A DNA stretch of 64,000 bases from Entamoeba histolytica HM-1:IMSS (Eukaryota > Evosea > Mastigamoebida > Endamoebidae): assembly GCF_000208925.1 (NCBI RefSeq), contig NW_001914912.1, positions 6,079 through 70,078 on the forward strand, read 5' to 3'. Below, piece after piece: positions 1 to 10,356 of the stretch. The notes under the pieces are model-generated. The model had not been told where the DNA came from and made no database searches. It saw nothing but the letters and a program-made list of their open reading frames with translations. How positions within the stretch are numbered: the first letter of the stretch is position 1; each line of letters begins with the position of its first letter. Made by a program: the position numbers and the translations under genes.

Positions 1-1
1 C

Positions 2-268
2 AAGCAAGCAAATCTTCCAACACTTATTCAACGATCCAATTTGTTAGATATTCAAGATGTTGAATTGAAGAAAATCAAAAGTCTTCACTCTGAAAAAAAT
101 CGTCTTCTTCATATCCTTAAAAAACAAGGTAAATCTAATGAAATTCAAATCATAAACTCGTGGTTCAATTCAAATCCTCATGCATCTTCTGTTCAAATTA
201 AATCATTTCTTGATAATTTCACTCATTCTTTCTATTCTCTTTCTTCTTTTCATTCTTCTTTTAACTAA
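2..268 (+). CDS. 3' end of an unidentified protein-coding gene
   Basis: The frame is open from base 2 to a TAA at 266-268, so this is the C-terminal 88 residues of a gene that begins left of the window. The visible part is rich in Lys, Ser and Asn. A basic helical stretch is followed by an Asn-Ser-Trp-Phe-Asn-Ser-Asn-Pro-His segment that faintly recalls the first helices of a TALE homeodomain, but no third recognition helix with the WF-N-R signature follows. I do not recognise the family. The first Leu-rich TTG in the frame is not a start. A perfect hairpin lies 36 bases after the stop. That the region is coding is fairly sure; the function is unknown. Confidence 0.6.
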   Translation, partial: KQANLPTLIQRSNLLDIQDVELKKIKSLHSEKNRLLHILKKQGKSNEIQIINSWFNSNPHASSVQIKSFLDNFTHSFYSLSSFHSSFN

Positions 269-304
269 CAATAACATCTTTTTAGTTTACGATGTTATTC
301 TGGA

Positions 305-326
305 ACATTCAAACCAATTTGAATGT
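305..326. repeat. Perfect 9-bp hairpin after the first gene
   Basis: ACATTCAAA at 305-313 pairs exactly with TTTGAATGT at 318-326 across a four-base loop (CCAA). It lies just downstream of the stop codon at 268, so it could be part of a 3' untranslated region or a chance AT-rich palindrome. Confidence 0.5.
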
Positions 327-1110
327 GACATTTCAAACACACAAACATCCCATTAAATCAACACATTCAAACATCAAAGAATAATTTGTTATAGTAATTA
401 ATAATTGATAGATACTTCAATAATCAACAAAACAAAGAATAACAGAAAAGCAATTAACAATAAGAATAATGATAAAATAATATCCAAATGGTATTTATTC
501 ATAAGAAAATCGAAAGAACATTGAATAATAACAAAAGAAATGAGATAAATGTTAATGTTAATACTAAATCAAATAAACACAATAACACCATTTAATTGAA
601 TGAACAATCAACATATACAAGAAATAAAAATGATAATCTTAATAATGAAATAACCAACTAAAAAGAAAATAAAAATAAAAATAAAAATAAAAAACATTAA
701 TATCAAATAAATTGAATCAACTTAATCAATCATTTCTCAATATGTTGGAATTTTATTCATTTATATTTTTCATTATGTTTTTTATTTGTTAGGAAGTATG
801 ATTATTTCTTTCCTAAGAATGGTGTTGAAAGAAAATATTATTATTAAATGATGGTTTTTTATTGTTACTTATTTTTGTTAAAAAGTTGTAACTTACTTAA
901 TTTGAGATTTATTTTTGTTGGGATTGGAAGTTTAGTGAATAATATTTTAATATTAATTGTAAGTTTTTTATTTTCGTTATTAAATTAACCATCCTGAGAA
1001 TTAAGTATACTTTCGTTAATTTTTAAAAATCAAAAAATTCTAAATTTATTTTTTTATTAAAAAATAAAGTCATGATAAAATAATAATTTAAATTCTCTTT
1101 AAATTCTATT
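327..1110. other. AT-rich intergenic spacer
   Basis: No supportable gene. It consists of A-rich then T-rich sequence with a short AAAAT tandem run at about 666-690. The right end abuts the stop codon of the reverse-strand START gene. Confidence 0.6.
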
Positions 1111-1905
1111 TTATTTTTTCTCTTCTTCTTTTGTTTCTTCTTCTTTCTTATCTCCAGCATGCTTAGCATCATACTCTTCTTTCTCTTTTCTTTGCCAGTC
1201 ATTCAATCTTAACCATGGTCTATCTTCTGGCTTATTCTTACTCTTCCATTCTTCGTATGCAGCAGATTGTTTCATTAAACTATCAATAACACCTCCAACC
1301 ATAGTTTTAGTTGCTTTATTAACACACCATGCTGGAATCCATCCATTCCATGAGTTCCATCCAAAGTAATAGAACATAGTTCCTTTTTCAGTAGTTTTCA
1401 TATAATAGCCTGACTTATAAGACCAAGCTCTAACAAATCCTGATTTTTCTGGGACTAATGGATGTTTATGAGAAAAATTGAAAATGATGAATTCTGTCAT
1501 TTCTGGGTTATGCCACCAACTTCTTCTATTAACCCAGTCTCTATTAGAAATAATAAATGGCATAGCAACAGAATAATATCCAATGTCATTACACTCATCA
1601 ATTTGTTCAATTAAAAATCCTTCAATCATACGATCATCCCATGTTTTTCTGTAATCTGGATCATGAATACATTCATAAATAACTTGAGCAGGAATATCTT
1701 TCATAGCATCAGAAACTAATTTGACTTGAATTTCTGCTGTATTTTCTGGGTTTTTGAAATGAACTTGGGTATGTTCATCTTTATATGACTCAATCCATCC
1801 TTCAGTTTGGTCAAAGAATCCTTTAAACTCTTCAAAGTCTGCTTTTGTAGAAATAGGTAAATCTGGGTTATGAGTTAAGACGTTAAGGTCTCCTGGCAAT
1901 GACAT
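1111..1905 (-). CDS. START-domain lipid-transfer protein
   Basis: Predicted 264-residue protein with a START (StAR-related lipid transfer) domain over roughly residues 20-215. This fold binds a lipid in a hydrophobic tunnel. Visible family features are the WDDRMIEGF stretch near residue 90, the ISNRDWVNRRSWW segment around residue 120, and a Trp-rich C-terminal half ending in a helix. It most resembles PCTP/STARD-type single-domain proteins, with no signal peptide or membrane segment, so a cytosolic lipid carrier is inferred; the ligand cannot be told. The C-terminus is a Lys/Glu-rich tail. The start is the first ATG, with a GAACT motif 19-23 bases upstream on the coding strand. Nothing is broken. 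Confidence 0.85.
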   Translation of the reverse strand: MSLPGDLNVLTHNPDLPISTKADFEEFKGFFDQTEGWIESYKDEHTQVHFKNPENTAEIQVKLVSDAMKDIPAQVIYECIHDPDYRKTWDDRMIEGFLIEQIDECNDIGYYSVAMPFIISNRDWVNRRSWWHNPEMTEFIIFNFSHKHPLVPEKSGFVRAWSYKSGYYMKTTEKGTMFYYFGWNSWNGWIPAWCVNKATKTMVGGVIDSLMKQSAAYEEWKSKNKPEDRPWLRLNDWQRKEKEEYDAKHAGDKKEEETKEEEKK

Positions 1906-1923
1906 AAGTAATTAATATTTCTC

Positions 1924-1928
1924 AGTTC
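1924..1928 (-). promoter_or_regulatory. GAAC-type core promoter element
   Basis: The coding strand reads GAACT 19-23 bases before the ATG of the START gene. A GAAC element is a described part of Entamoeba core promoters; here it is assigned by sequence and position only. Confidence 0.4.
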
Positions 1929-3458
1929 TATAATAAATCACTTTCTTTTCCTTCCATTTTAATCACCGAACTTTTTATTCAATCTATATTTAGTTTTTCT
2001 TAATTTTTATATTTTCATTTTTTAAATAACATTTTTATATTTTTTGACTGTTTTTTAATTTCTTTTAAACACACCTACCACATTTATTTTGTTTTTTCTT
2101 GTTCTTTAGTTGATGCATTGTTTTGTGTTTCTCATTAAGAGACAAACAGCATCTTTTTCTGTTTTTTTTCGAATGTCTGTGTGACAATTTGTTCTAAAGT
2201 TGTTTAAATAAGTGGTGATGATAAGTAATGGTTAAAACTTTTTATGTTGTGAAGTTTATAAACATTTGTTGTGAAGTAGTGTATTGGTTCAATTTTTAAT
2301 CAATACATTTAACTGCTTTCTATTTTTTCTGTGTTATGGAGTTATATTTCATTGTTATTATAATATTTCACTCATATAAGTTAAAAGTCTCATATTCTTA
2401 GTATTTATTTTATTATTACTCTTTTTAAAGGTTAGTTTTTAATTAATATCAGTTAAAAAGCAATTAATTAAGTATTAATAAAACTAGCTTCTATTGTTGC
2501 TGAACAAGCAGAGTTTTCAAATATATTTTTCTATAGTATTTCTACTGTATATGTTTAGTTTTGGTAGAGTCAATATCTCCTGACATCCATTATGTTTGTA
2601 ATGGCATGGTTTTTAATTCCTTTTATAACATCGAATTCAATTTTTAATTAATTATTTACTTATCCATTTATTGAAATTACTACTTGATTTATTTTATTTA
2701 TCTTATTTCTCTATTTTCTTTATTCTATTCTTTATTTATATTTATTTCTTTTATTCAAACTAGTCTCTATTAATATTATAATATTCAACATTATTCATAC
2801 ATTTATTAGAATAGTTTTATTCTTTTTATTTATTATTTAGATTTTATCTTTGTATTTCATTAATTTTATATAGTGTCTATTCATTGTGCTTTCCAGTTAC
2901 TTATTCTCTTTAAACTGAAATTTAATTCATTTATTGTTATAATGACATTATCATAATTGAAATATCTTTCATTCCACGAGGTGATTTGTTTTATTTTCCA
3001 ATTTTCTTTATTTAATATCACCTGTGTTTCATATAACTATTTCCAATATTCTAAAGTAATATCGTTATTTGGGTATATTTCATTGTTTGTTTCTTCCATA
3101 TTTTAATTTTCTTGTTAGAATCAAACATTATTTTATTTGTATTGATTCTGACCCTTTCATCTTTATTAAATTTAATTCTTTCTTTTATCATTGTCATCAT
3201 ATATTTTAGGTACTTTATTCTTTCTAGTGCTTTAACTTTTATTCCTTCTTCATCATATTCTTTTAATTTCATGATGCACTTGATTCTGTACAATTTCATT
3301 GATTATATCTTCTAGTCTATTAATTTTCTTTAGGATTTCTTTTATTTCATCAAATTTATCTCCTATTATTTTATTTTGGAGATAGAGGTGCATACAAATT
3401 AAATTATTCTTCATATCATCTTCTATCTCTCATTTCTCCTAATATTATCCAATCTATT
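1929..3458. other. 1.5-kb AT-rich intergenic region
   Basis: The region is T-rich on the + strand, with many ATTTA/TTTATT runs. Two overlapping opposite-strand open frames at 3051-3315 are low-complexity and look like chance frames. No RNA gene or repeat family is recognised. The right edge is the boundary of the 775-bp duplicated unit. Confidence 0.55.
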
Positions 3459-4233
3459 TATTAAGATTTTTTATTTTTCATAAAAAAAAAGAAAAAGAAA
3501 AAAAAAAGAAAAAGAATGGAAATAAATATAAAAGAAACAACACAAGAAGAGATTCGATTATTCATTTCTTCTCATCCTGTCACTAATCCTCTTCTCTTTT
3601 ATTTGAACACTTCGTCTGTCTTTATTCCTGTTTGTGTGAATGTATATTTGTTGATGATTCAATTAAATAAAGTAGCAACAAGAATATAGTCAATGGCTTC
3701 AATTAATATACAAAACACTCATTGAAATCAACGAATCATACTCAGTGTTATTTGTTTTACTTATTCCACGTGTTAACTTATTCCCTCGTTATAATAATGT
3801 GGGTGTGGGTGGAACATTTGACCGCCTTCATTGTGGTCATTATTCCCTCATTCAAACGGCTTTATTCACTTCTTCATCACATCTTGCCATTGCAATCACT
3901 GGTGATGCATTACTTCATTCAAAACAAAACTATGAGTTGATTCATTCTTTCACCACTCGTCAAACACAAATCATTGACTTACTTCATACCATCAACAAAT
4001 ATTATCCAATTCCACCTTACACAATCTCCGAAATTAATCAACCCGAAGGAACATCAACTACTGACCCTACTCTCGATTGTTTAATTGTTAGTGAAGAAAC
4101 ACAAAAAACTATTTCATTCATTAATAACAAACGAATTATGAATGGATTTCAACCTTTACATTCAATTACTATTAATCTTATTCTTACCACAGATGGCTCA
4201 AAATTCTCTTCTTCTACTCTTCGTTCTAGAGAA
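3459..4233 (+). repeat. 775-bp inverted duplication, left copy
   Basis: This segment matches the reverse complement of 20068-20842 over its whole length with a single mismatch (T at 3527; G on the + strand at 20774). It includes 57 bases before the ATG, with the A-run pattern A9-G-A5-G-A10-G-A5-G, then exon 1, the intron and nearly all of exon 2 of a PPAT gene. It stops 30 bases before the stop codon. The even longest A-runs are the same length in both copies, so the event is recent or kept uniform by conversion. Confidence 0.95.
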
Positions 4234-4263
4234 CGTTTACAAAATAATTCAACCCAGAATTAA
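3516..4263 (+). CDS. PPAT: Phosphopantetheine adenylyltransferase, copy 1
   Basis: PPAT transfers AMP from ATP to 4'-phosphopantetheine, giving dephospho-CoA, the penultimate step of CoA synthesis. The gene is spliced: exon 1 at 3516-3629 (38 codons), a 46-bp intron at 3630-3675 (GTTTGT...TAG), exon 2 at 3676-4263, making 233 residues. After splicing, a helical N-terminal part leads into the nucleotidyltransferase signature GGTFDRLHCGH (the T/HxGH nucleotide-binding motif), then the DPTLDCLIVSEET stretch typical of eukaryotic PPAT, and near the end SSSTLRSR, the equivalent of the ISSTxxR ATP-binding motif. The length fits the stand-alone eukaryotic type. It converges on the polymerase gene with 27 bases between stops. 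Its C-terminal tail differs from copy 2. Confidence 0.9.
3630..3675 (+). other. Intron in PPAT copy 1
   Basis: A 46-bp intron that begins GTTTGT and ends TAG, phase 0. Removing it joins the ATG exon to the frame carrying the catalytic motifs; without it, exon 2 has no in-frame ATG ahead of the GGTFDRLH motif. Confidence 0.88.
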
Positions 4264-4290
4264 ATTGATTTTTATTAAATTAATTAAAAT

Positions 4291-7200
4291 TTACCATTCA
4301 AAATTCTCAATCATTTCTCTTTGTTGATTAATACTATGTTGTACTTTAACTCTCATATAGAATATTGGGCAGTCTTTGTTAGCACAGATAATTTCTCTAT
4401 GATGGGATTGCATACATTCTTGACATTGAGTCATAATACGATGGTATGCGTTTTCTGATTTTTGTACGTCAACCAACTTTCTAGCATAAATTTCTCCAGT
4501 TTTTTCATGACAATTTCTACAAATAGTACCTTCATTTTGTTTTAATACAGCATGACACTCAGCACATCGTTTTGTAACCTTTGCAAATTTCATAATTCCA
4601 GTATTTGCTGTTGGAGTGATATTTACAACAAACCTTGTGTGTTTTCCTTCAAAAATTTCACTAACCTTTTCTCCTAAAATAGGTTTGAAAATACGTGTTA
4701 ATGGTTTTTTCAATTGATTCTCAATATAGTAATCAAAATCAATTGGGATATTATTTTCTAATACATACAATGGGTCTTCTGCTTTTTCATAAGCTTTTGC
4801 ATCTTTTGTTGATTTAATAATAACATATGGAATTCTATCTCCTGTATTAATTGTAGTTGTTTTATCTCTTTCTCTAATTCTTTTAACTAATTCTACATGA
4901 GCTTGTTTCCCCGCATAATCTTCTTTACTTAATGTTTTTGATATAATTAACATAGATAAATCTAACTTATTTTGTAGTAAATCAGAAATCATATTTTTTA
5001 CAAAACTAATTGCTCCTTCAACGTCTGAGTCTAATAGAATTTTATTTAATACATTTTCGATGACATATTTCACTAATAAACAATTATCTCTTCTTACAGT
5101 TTCAATTCCCTTAGTATCTACATGATCCCATTTATCTGCTCGATTGAAATATAATCCTGCATATCTCTTTTTACTAATTAATAAATACGGGAAAAACACT
5201 TTTTCAAATTCAAGATTGATTGGTCGTGGAAATTTTGTTGTTACAAATACAGCAGCTTCTTTTCCTAATCGAATTGCTTCAGCTAAATCAGATGTTCCAA
5301 ATTTTACCATAACTGAATCTGTATCACCATAAACAACTTGTGCATCCCATGGAAATCCATTTTTCTTACTGTATTTTTCCTCTACAGTAGTTTTTGTTAA
5401 TTCAATCATTGTTCTACCGTAGGAAGTTACACTTGATGCAATTTGCATACAAGGGAGTTTTCCAATTTGTGCACCAGTAAATCCATACACTGAATTTGCA
5501 CTAACTTTAAGTGCTAATTGTCTTCCATTTAACACAGTAATTTTAAAAGGATCTGTGGCAGCTGCCATATCTTTTTTAGCTTGTTTTCTTGCTGCAAGTA
5601 AATTTTCGAGAATTTCTGGTAAAATTCCTTTTCTCTTACTTGACTTAACAAAAAGATCACCATTTGGTGATAATTCTACATCTTCTACATTAAGTTGTTT
5701 GTCTTTTAATTTTTTCATAATTTGGTCATACAACTTTCTATCCTCTTCACTCTCAGATGTTTTCAGAAACTCTATTGATGGAATATCCTTTCGAGTTTTA
5801 ATTCCATCAATTAAAGTAGAATAACACAAATTATGAGAAATCATAATAGAAGGATATAGTGAAGAGAAATCTAGTGTTGAAATTGGTACTTTATAAAATC
5901 CTTTAATTGGATTAATAACAGTAGCTCCAACATATTTATCTCCATTTGTTTTAGTTCTTTGGAAGAATGGAATAAATAAGTTCTTTGCATTAGCATGACG
6001 ATACAATTGAGTTATAACTTTAACTTGTTGTCCTCGAGGAAGAAGGTATGACAATGGAATACCAGTGACTCTACACATTTCAAATCCATTTACTAATGAC
6101 ATTAATTTCTCTAATAATTTAATTGGTAAATACGTATCTTTTAAACAATAAACAGCAATTCTATTACGATCATCCATACTTCCTTCATGTAATGTAGTGA
6201 TATCAGCATAATGTACTTCTTCTTTTTGATCACCAAGGAAATTACTTGACACAAAGTTTAATGTATAAGACCTTAATTTATAATCATGTTGAATAACTTG
6301 GAACATATCAAATGGAATTCTTCCTTCTAGATTTATTAATTCATTTGATTCTCTAACACCTACTGCCTTTGACTGGAATGTAGATTGTCTAATACTCACA
6401 TGAGAACTTTTTAATTTTGAGAATGATGAGAAGTCCTTAACTTTTAATACCTTTGCTCGTTCTAATAGATATTTAAAATCAAAGTTCATAATATTATACC
6501 CAGTAAATATATCAACATCTATTGCATTAATAAAATCTGACCACCCTTTTAATAATTCTTCTTCTGTGTCATAGTCATATATAATAGCTCCAGGAATTGG
6601 TGAACAACCTTTTAATACAAATACATTCTTTGTAACAACATCTGGTCTACCAAATTCAACGACATAATTAGCAATTTGAATAACTGGATCAAGTTCAGGA
6701 ACTGGGAATGAACCTTTTCTTCCTGCACATTCAATATCAAAAGAAAGAATTCTTAATGGAGCAGTTTTAGTATATTCATTATCACATCCTAAATTTAATA
6801 AATCTTTTACATCTAAATGAATTTCATGTTGACACCTTGAAATTTTATTTGCTTCATCTTTTACTAAAACATATCTTTTTGCTGGAACTTTTACCCAACT
6901 ACATCCAACTAAACCAGAATCTACCATAAATCTTAAAACAAACAATAAGTCTGCTTCATATGTCTGATAATGTCGATTATTAACACGTTGAGTTTCTTGA
7001 AGAATATGTCTTAACAATGGAACATATTTTGGAAGTCTTAAAGTTATTTTAATAAAGAAAACTTCTTTTTCGAAATTATAATTCATAAGAGAGTGATGAT
7101 TTTTAATATTTTCCATATTTAAAATGTATTGTTCAAAATCCCCTGTTGCTTTTACTTCAGAATGAAGTTGTTGATTACATTTCATTTTAAGTTCATCAAG

Positions 7201-7524
7201 TTCTTGTTGTGTATATTCTTTTTCTACAGAAATATAAAAATATGGTTTATATCCATGTACCATAGCTAAAACACTATCCCCTTCATTTGTAGTTCCATAT
7301 AAATATAATACTGGTTCATTATATCCTTCACTCAATGGGTCTTCTTCTATTCGATATTCTTTTTCAACAATACGATTAATATAATCAATATCAAATTGTA
7401 GAAATTCAATATCATCTTTTTCTGGATCATATTCTCTTTGTGGAACTTTTTTAATCTCATCCAATCGTTTGTCATATCCAATCACCTTATCATTTCCTTT
7501 TGGATTAATTATTACTCTTTTCAT
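4291..7524 (-). CDS. POLD1: DNA polymerase delta catalytic subunit
   Basis: Family B replicative polymerase of 1077 residues, the lagging-strand enzyme with proofreading. The order is standard: N-terminal domain, exonuclease with FDIEC (about residue 263), GYNIMNFDF and YCLKD (Exo I-III), then polymerase motifs DFSSLYPSIM (motif A, about 551), KVSANSVYG (motif B, about 670) and YGDTDSVM (motif C, about 731). Two C-terminal cysteine modules follow: CysA (CxxC-x15-CxxC style, about 982-1000) and CysB (about 1036-1058). CysB holds an Fe-S cluster and binds the small subunits in known family members. All catalytic residues are present. The length is close to that of yeast and human orthologues. 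The start is the first ATG, with a GAACT motif about 30 bases upstream. Confidence 0.97.
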   Translation of the reverse strand: MKRVIINPKGNDKVIGYDKRLDEIKKVPQREYDPEKDDIEFLQFDIDYINRIVEKEYRIEEDPLSEGYNEPVLYLYGTTNEGDSVLAMVHGYKPYFYISVEKEYTQQELDELKMKCNQQLHSEVKATGDFEQYILNMENIKNHHSLMNYNFEKEVFFIKITLRLPKYVPLLRHILQETQRVNNRHYQTYEADLLFVLRFMVDSGLVGCSWVKVPAKRYVLVKDEANKISRCQHEIHLDVKDLLNLGCDNEYTKTAPLRILSFDIECAGRKGSFPVPELDPVIQIANYVVEFGRPDVVTKNVFVLKGCSPIPGAIIYDYDTEEELLKGWSDFINAIDVDIFTGYNIMNFDFKYLLERAKVLKVKDFSSFSKLKSSHVSIRQSTFQSKAVGVRESNELINLEGRIPFDMFQVIQHDYKLRSYTLNFVSSNFLGDQKEEVHYADITTLHEGSMDDRNRIAVYCLKDTYLPIKLLEKLMSLVNGFEMCRVTGIPLSYLLPRGQQVKVITQLYRHANAKNLFIPFFQRTKTNGDKYVGATVINPIKGFYKVPISTLDFSSLYPSIMISHNLCYSTLIDGIKTRKDIPSIEFLKTSESEEDRKLYDQIMKKLKDKQLNVEDVELSPNGDLFVKSSKRKGILPEILENLLAARKQAKKDMAAATDPFKITVLNGRQLALKVSANSVYGFTGAQIGKLPCMQIASSVTSYGRTMIELTKTTVEEKYSKKNGFPWDAQVVYGDTDSVMVKFGTSDLAEAIRLGKEAAVFVTTKFPRPINLEFEKVFFPYLLISKKRYAGLYFNRADKWDHVDTKGIETVRRDNCLLVKYVIENVLNKILLDSDVEGAISFVKNMISDLLQNKLDLSMLIISKTLSKEDYAGKQAHVELVKRIRERDKTTTINTGDRIPYVIIKSTKDAKAYEKAEDPLYVLENNIPIDFDYYIENQLKKPLTRIFKPILGEKVSEIFEGKHTRFVVNITPTANTGIMKFAKVTKRCAECHAVLKQNEGTICRNCHEKTGEIYARKLVDVQKSENAYHRIMTQCQECMQSHHREIICANKDCPIFYMRVKVQHSINQQREMIENFEW

Positions 7525-7552
7525 TTTTTTAATCAGGGGTTTTCTTTTTTTA

Positions 7553-7557
7553 AGTTC
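7553..7557 (-). promoter_or_regulatory. GAAC-type element of the polymerase gene
   Basis: GAACTTAA on the coding strand, 29-33 bases before the ATG, within a purine-rich leader. Assigned by motif and spacing only. Confidence 0.4.
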
Positions 7558-8386
7558 TTTTTTGTTTCTTTTCTTTTTTTTTTTTTAAGATAATTCCTCC
7601 TTTTTATTTCTTTACTTCTTATTTCTTTTTTACATTATAATTTTACTATTACCACTATTCCTCTTCTCATTATGTCTAACTTAAAAAATCCAATGTATTG
7701 ATTGAGTTTATATTTTATTGTTGATATTAACCTTTCATTTATTGCACTATATTTCTTTGGTTCAATTTTCAATAAAAATAAATAATTCATAATCAATGAA
7801 TTAAATAAATTAATAAATTGTAATTTAACATATGTTTTAGTATTACAACAAATACATTAAACAAAATAATAATATAATAAAGAAAAAACAAAATACAAAA
7901 TAAGAAAATAAGAAAAGAAATAAACAATTAACATCTTATTAATTAAAACAAAGAGTATTATTACTTCTTTTAAAGTTTAAGAAAAAATAATTTAAGACAA
8001 TGTGATATTGTTATAAATAAATTAAATAAAAATATTGTTTTATTATTTATATAAATCATTAGAAAAAAAAAATGAAAGAAATCTTTTTTTTAGTTTAAGT
8101 TAAGAATAAAGAATTAACAGATAATTTATTAAGTAAATTTATTACTCTTCCTAATAACTTATTTCATTTTTTATTTAAATTACATTATTCTTATCTTATA
8201 GTTTGTTATATCAATAATATGTAATAAAAAAAATTACTTTTTTAATAGTTAAATTGTATTATATTTTTAATTCATATTTTTTGGAAAAACATTTTTTTTA
8301 AATTAAGAATTTCTATATTTCTAATAAATATTTTAGTTTTTTTTCTTTTCATGGAAAAGAAGTTCAAAAAAAAAATAAAAAAAAAG
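7558..8386. other. AT-rich divergent intergenic region
   Basis: It separates two divergently read genes. It holds A/T homopolymer runs and no recognisable gene or RNA. The last part carries oligo-A leader sequence for the thioredoxin-fold gene. Confidence 0.55.
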
Positions 8387-8391
8387 GAACT
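8387..8391 (+). promoter_or_regulatory. GAAC-type element of the thioredoxin-fold gene
   Basis: GAACT 14-18 bases before the ATG at 8405. Assigned by motif and position. Confidence 0.35.
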
Positions 8392-8404
8392 AAAAATAAT
8401 AAAA

Positions 8405-8857
8405 ATGAAAGTCTTATTCATTTGTTTAATTTGTGTTTTAGTACAATCCCGCTCCACCCCTGAAGAGATAGACCAATATAGAAATTCATCAAAACTTGTT
8501 GTTATTGAATATATGTCAGAAAAGTGTCACTTTTGTCAATTAATTGATAAAGAAATGAATGAGACAATCTCTGAACTTGCAATGCTTAATAATATTAAAA
8601 TATTCCAAATTGACTGTGACAAACACAAAAGTTATTGTAAACGAGATGGTGTTTCTGCATATCCTACTATTCTTCCAATTAGAAATAACTTTATGTACAA
8701 TGAATTAAAAAGACCAAGAGAAGGTTGGAATTGGAAATTACAAATACTTGAAATTGCAAATGCCCCAATGCCAAAATATGTTGTTGGAAGAACTAAATTA
8801 AATAATACAGCTGTTCCAAAGCAAAATCTAAAAAATCCCTTTATGATGAATAAATAA
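8405..8857 (+). CDS. Secreted thioredoxin-fold protein with a CHFC site
   Basis: Predicted 150-residue protein. I place the start at the ATG at 8405 rather than 54 bases upstream, because it gives a clean signal peptide (MKVLFICLICVLVQS) and the upstream extension is only oligo-Lys. A thioredoxin fold follows, with the redox pair C41-H-F-C44 and the cis-proline region AYPTI. A disulfide exchange role in the secretory pathway is inferred. There is no KDEL-type tail, so it may be secreted or retained otherwise. The last 30 residues are basic and polar. Only one domain is present, unlike classical two-domain PDI. It could also be a pTAC/nucleoredoxin-like or TMX-like relative without the membrane segment. 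Confidence 0.75.
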   Translation: MKVLFICLICVLVQSRSTPEEIDQYRNSSKLVVIEYMSEKCHFCQLIDKEMNETISELAMLNNIKIFQIDCDKHKSYCKRDGVSAYPTILPIRNNFMYNELKRPREGWNWKLQILEIANAPMPKYVVGRTKLNNTAVPKQNLKNPFMMNK

Positions 8858-9012
8858 ATACTACTATTTGTCTTAATTACTTTAGGTTTATTATTCTTTC
8901 CTTCTTAAAAATAAATGAATTATTAAAAAATAACTTCCTTTTAATAATTGAATGTGATTAAATCCTTTCAAAAATCATTCCAAACTATTCATTTCAATGT
9001 AAAAAGAGTAAA

Positions 9013-10356
9013 TTATTCATTGAACCATTTAAATTTTTCTTCTACCTCCTTTCTCATTACAGCAAGTTCTCCTGATTGATTTAAACCAGAAACAGTTTTA
9101 ATAAACTCAAGAACATTTCTATCAGCATAACTCATTGTATTAACTTCCAGTGATTCACTATAAATACAATGACCTCCTCTTTGGGTATAAGAAGAAATAA
9201 CAAATGGGCTAAATCCACAAAGAGCCTTAATTCTCAAATAAGAATAATCTTGGTCATTTAATACTGGATCATCAAAAGAATTAATTGTATATGTTGGAAT
9301 ACGAGTACATGGTAAATTTTGGAACCATTGCTCTACATCCCAATAATATGCTTCAACACTCTTGTATCCAAACATTGGGGCAATTAATGTTTTCTCTAAT
9401 TCTTTCATTGTTTTTGCGTTGTTTACTGCATTTAAATCATATAATGGATGTCCATCTTTATCAGTAGCTTTCTCAAAAACTTCTTTATGACTAAAAAGAA
9501 TTTCTTTAAACTCATCAATAAATGGTTTAGCATATAAATCAGGTGTTTCTACAGCAGAAATTCCCCAAACAGGACAAACAGCACAAATCGAATTTACATT
9601 AAATTGTAATAAATCAGATGAATATTTATAACTTAAACGAATTGCTTGTGATCCACCAAGAGAATATCCAACGATATTAATTTGTGCTTGTTCAAATTGT
9701 TTATGAATAATAGGAAGTGCGTCATAAATGTCTTCACATGAAATAGCATTGTATAACTTTCCTGTTGTTACTTCAATTCCAGATAAACCTCTTTTAATGA
9801 AAACAATAGCACGGAAATTATTTCTACGTGCAAGCTCTACTGCTTTCTTAATATATAAACTCTTCTTATCTCCGACAGCACCAGGAACAAAAACTATTAT
9901 TGGTGCTGTTACTGGTAAATCGCTATCAAGAACATCAAATCCACAAATACCTCCATCTTGACAATGTACAATAGTTCTACTATAAGAAAATGAAAATGTT
10001 GTATCAGTTTGAGATGTATATACTGTTAATAAATGTCCTGAAAGTGGTTTTAATGGACATTGATAAGAAGAACTAAGTTGTGGTGTTACAGAAAGAACCT
10101 TAGATGAAAAGGGTGATTGTTTCATATAATAGGTATGTGGATAATCATCAGTTTCTATAATAAATGAAATTAAATAAATGAACAATGGAAGAAGAATAAG
10201 AATCAGTGAATATGAATAATACCAACAATATAAGACAAATACAATATAAGATGTGAATAAATAAAATGGTCGGTGATGTTTCATTGCTAATAGTAATGTT
10301 TGTGTATGTGCGACAAAAGAAGCAATATAAAATTGTAACAATAATTTTACATTCAT
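9013..10356 (-). CDS. Membrane-anchored alpha/beta hydrolase (ABHD1/3, YheT type)
   Basis: 447-residue protein. Two hydrophobic stretches lie in the first 70 residues, so it is probably membrane-tethered. The hydrolase domain carries the nucleophile elbow GYSLGG (Ser near 230), a candidate Asp in SFDDPVL (near 364) and a His in RGGHC (near 394), a complete triad. The RGLSG motif and the SCEDIYDALP segment before the elbow are typical of the ABHD1/2/3 and EMB8/YheT family, whose members act on lipids or esters. The substrate cannot be named. The start is the first ATG. Downstream there is only a 155-base gap to the converging thioredoxin-fold gene. Confidence 0.85.
   Translation of the reverse strand: MNVKLLLQFYIASFVAHTQTLLLAMKHHRPFYLFTSYIVFVLYCWYYSYSLILILLPLFIYLISFIIETDDYPHTYYMKQSPFSSKVLSVTPQLSSSYQCPLKPLSGHLLTVYTSQTDTTFSFSYSRTIVHCQDGGICGFDVLDSDLPVTAPIIVFVPGAVGDKKSLYIKKAVELARRNNFRAIVFIKRGLSGIEVTTGKLYNAISCEDIYDALPIIHKQFEQAQINIVGYSLGGSQAIRLSYKYSSDLLQFNVNSICAVCPVWGISAVETPDLYAKPFIDEFKEILFSHKEVFEKATDKDGHPLYDLNAVNNAKTMKELEKTLIAPMFGYKSVEAYYWDVEQWFQNLPCTRIPTYTINSFDDPVLNDQDYSYLRIKALCGFSPFVISSYTQRGGHCIYSESLEVNTMSYADRNVLEFIKTVSGLNQSGELAVMRKEVEEKFKWFNE

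Noticed and set aside
269..390. Possible second exon of the first gene after an ATCTTTTTAG acceptor with a TTAACTAACA branch-like site
   Set aside because: No GT donor in a fitting place upstream is visible, and both possible downstream frames are short; left as spacer with a hairpin.
3051..3315. Overlapping open frames on both strands in the spacer before PPAT
   Set aside because: Low-complexity Lys/Ile and Leu/Phe translations with no family and no leader; chance frames of AT-rich DNA.
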